Assembly (NCBI GenBank): GCA_023432075.1 | Contig: JAEYVD010000005.1 | Coordinates: forward strand, 1 to 5,884 | Direction: 5' to 3' | Length of the DNA: 5,884 bases | Source of the DNA: Pseudomonadota bacterium | GTDB taxonomy: Bacteria > Pseudomonadota > Gammaproteobacteria > Burkholderiales > Burkholderiaceae_B | Shown here: one piece after another, positions 4,779 to 5,884 of the stretch | Layout of the letters: each line of letters starts with the position of its first letter | Position numbering within the stretch: the stretch's first letter is position 1 | Made by a program: the position numbers and the translations under genes | Notes under the pieces: generated by a model | The model's database searches: none | What the model saw: only the letters and a program-made list of their open reading frames with translations | Told to the model about the DNA's origin: nothing

Positions 4779-5884
4779 ATGAAGATGCGACTCCGAAATT
4801 TCGTCCTGTGGTTCCTGTTGCTCATCGTCCTGGCCGTGGGCGGCGCGGTGGGCGCCGCCTATACCTGGAAGCACCGCCCGATGACGCTGTCGTCCGACAA
4901 GATCGACTTTGTGGTGGATCCGGGCAGCAGCCCGCGCACCGTCGCGCGCGCGCTCAATGCCGCCGGCGTGCCGATGTGGGAACCGGGTTTCGTGTGGATG
5001 GCGCGCCTGTCCGAGCGCGACAAGCTGATGAAGGCGGGTGGCTACCAGGCGCTCAATGGCGACACGCCCTGGCTGCTGCTCGAACGCCTGGCCCGCGGCG
5101 ACATGACGCAGCGCCAGATCACCTTTCTTGAAGGCTGGACCTATCGCCAGATCCGCCAGGCGCTGCGCGAGAACCCCGACGTCAAGCAGACGCTGGGCGA
5201 TGTCAGCGACGAAGAACTGATGGAGCGGCTGGGATCGACCATCAAACACCCGGAAGGCCTGTTCTTTCCGGATACCTACGTCTTTACGCCCGGCAGCACG
5301 GATTTCGACCTGCTGCGCCGCGCCTACCAGGAAGGGCAGCGCATCCTGAACGACACCTGGGACAAGCGCCAGTCGGACGTGGCGGTGTCCACGCCCTATG
5401 AAGCACTGGTGCTCGCCTCCATCATCGAAAAGGAAACCGGCCATGGCCCGGAGCGCCGGCGCGTGTCGGGCGTGTTCACCAACCGGCTGAAGATCGGGAT
5501 GCTGCTGCAGACCGATCCCACGGTGATCTACGGCATGGGCGAGGCCTACCAGGGCCGCATCCGCAAGCGCGACCTGCAGACCGACACGCCCTGGAATACC
5601 TACACGCGTCCGGGCCTGCCGCCCACGCCGATTGCCGCACCCGGCCGGGCGGCCTTGCTGGCCGCCGTGCAGCCCGAGCAGCACAAGTTTCTTTATTTCG
5701 TGTCCCGGGGCAACGGCACCAGCGAGTTCTCGGCCAACCTGTCCGAACACAACCGCAACGTGGCCCGCTACATTCTCGGTCAGCGGTCCAATCCCACGCC
5801 CACGCCCACGCCCACGCCCACGCCTGCGCCTGCGCCCACGCCTGCGCCCGCCCCCGTGCCGGCGGCCTCGGCAGAGCCCGAACC
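4779..5884 (+). CDS. mltG: Endolytic murein transglycosylase MltG (3' end beyond the window)
   Basis: The reading frame is open from ATG 4779 to the window edge (368 codons, no stop). MltG is an inner-membrane lytic transglycosylase with its active domain in the periplasm; it cleaves nascent peptidoglycan strands and sets glycan length. A single N-terminal membrane helix spans about residues 7-28. A LysM-like part follows (about 40-110). The catalytic YceG domain contains ITFLEGWT (114-121), HPEGLFFPDTY (157-167), LASIIEKETG (212-221) with catalytic glutamate E217 (equivalent to E. coli E218), FTNRLKIGMLLQTDPTVIYG (233-252), TPWNTYTRPGLPPTPIAAPG (270-289) and LYFV (305-308). The family domain ends near YIL (331-333), after which a Pro/Thr/Ala tail from about residue 338 runs off the window. 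No Shine-Dalgarno precedes 4779; ATG 4785 is an alternative. In related bacteria tmk often follows. Confidence 0.95.
   Translation, partial: MKMRLRNFVLWFLLLIVLAVGGAVGAAYTWKHRPMTLSSDKIDFVVDPGSSPRTVARALNAAGVPMWEPGFVWMARLSERDKLMKAGGYQALNGDTPWLLLERLARGDMTQRQITFLEGWTYRQIRQALRENPDVKQTLGDVSDEELMERLGSTIKHPEGLFFPDTYVFTPGSTDFDLLRRAYQEGQRILNDTWDKRQSDVAVSTPYEALVLASIIEKETGHGPERRRVSGVFTNRLKIGMLLQTDPTVIYGMGEAYQGRIRKRDLQTDTPWNTYTRPGLPPTPIAAPGRAALLAAVQPEQHKFLYFVSRGNGTSEFSANLSEHNRNVARYILGQRSNPTPTPTPTPTPAPAPTPAPAPVPAASAEPE
5793..5846 (+). repeat. Hexanucleotide tandem repeat in the 3' part of mltG
   Basis: Five perfect CCCACG units in a row (5793-5822) are followed by CCTGCG, CCTGCG, CCCACG and CCTGCG (5823-5846), then less regular CCCGCC-type sequence. 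In frame these are alternating Pro-Thr and Pro-Ala residues (339-356), continued by PAPVPAA. The unit is six bases, so gain or loss of copies keeps the reading frame and changes only the length of the tail. Confidence 0.9.

Noticed and set aside
4647..5750. A 367-codon open frame on the - strand opposite mltG
   Set aside because: mltG on the + strand has clear family motifs throughout. The opposite frame gives a composition-driven Arg/Ala/Gly/His-rich product with no recognisable domain, as expected from GC-rich third positions.
5793..5846. CRISPR or minisatellite interpretation of the repeats
   Set aside because: The unit is six bases with no spacers, and it reads in frame as a Pro-rich protein tail.

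Overview
The window comes from a GC-rich bacterium. Protein signatures and gene order suggest a betaproteobacterium of the Alcaligenaceae (Bordetella/Achromobacter type), but this is inferred from recall of similar sequences, not from a search. Nearly all of the window is coding. I see no tRNA, rRNA, insertion sequence, CRISPR array or phage gene.

Region 1 (1-2807, + strand) is a branched-chain amino acid (valine) breakdown cluster. It holds the C-terminal end of an acyl-CoA dehydrogenase resembling isobutyryl-CoA dehydrogenase, then a 3-hydroxyisobutyryl-CoA hydrolase (ATGA overlap with the previous gene), a 3-hydroxyisobutyrate dehydrogenase (mmsB), and a PaaI-type hotdog thioesterase that starts with GTG one base after the mmsB stop. 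The first three fit consecutive steps: isobutyryl-CoA to methacrylyl-CoA, (after hydration by an enzyme not seen here) 3-hydroxyisobutyryl-CoA to free 3-hydroxyisobutyrate, then methylmalonate semialdehyde. The thioesterase is an unassigned addition.

Region 2 (2808-3625) carries a VIT1/CCC1-family membrane protein, likely an Fe2+/Mn2+ transporter, bounded by GC-rich hairpins. It is convergent with the next gene.

Region 3 (3626-4624, - strand) is ygfZ, the folate-binding factor that helps maintain certain Fe-S enzymes. A 154-base spacer holding a palindrome and the only AT-rich patch in the area separates it from divergent mltG. mltG is the endolytic murein transglycosylase that releases nascent glycan strands; it runs off the right edge. 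Its visible end is an unusual Pro-Thr/Pro-Ala tail encoded by hexanucleotide repeats.

Most of the window is ordinary core metabolism and I do not see a convincing new system. The points most worth a second look are the repeat-encoded tail of MltG, the mltG start without a Shine-Dalgarno, a CxxC motif near the N-terminus of YgfZ, the thioesterase coupled to valine breakdown, and related GC palindromes in the intergenic gaps.
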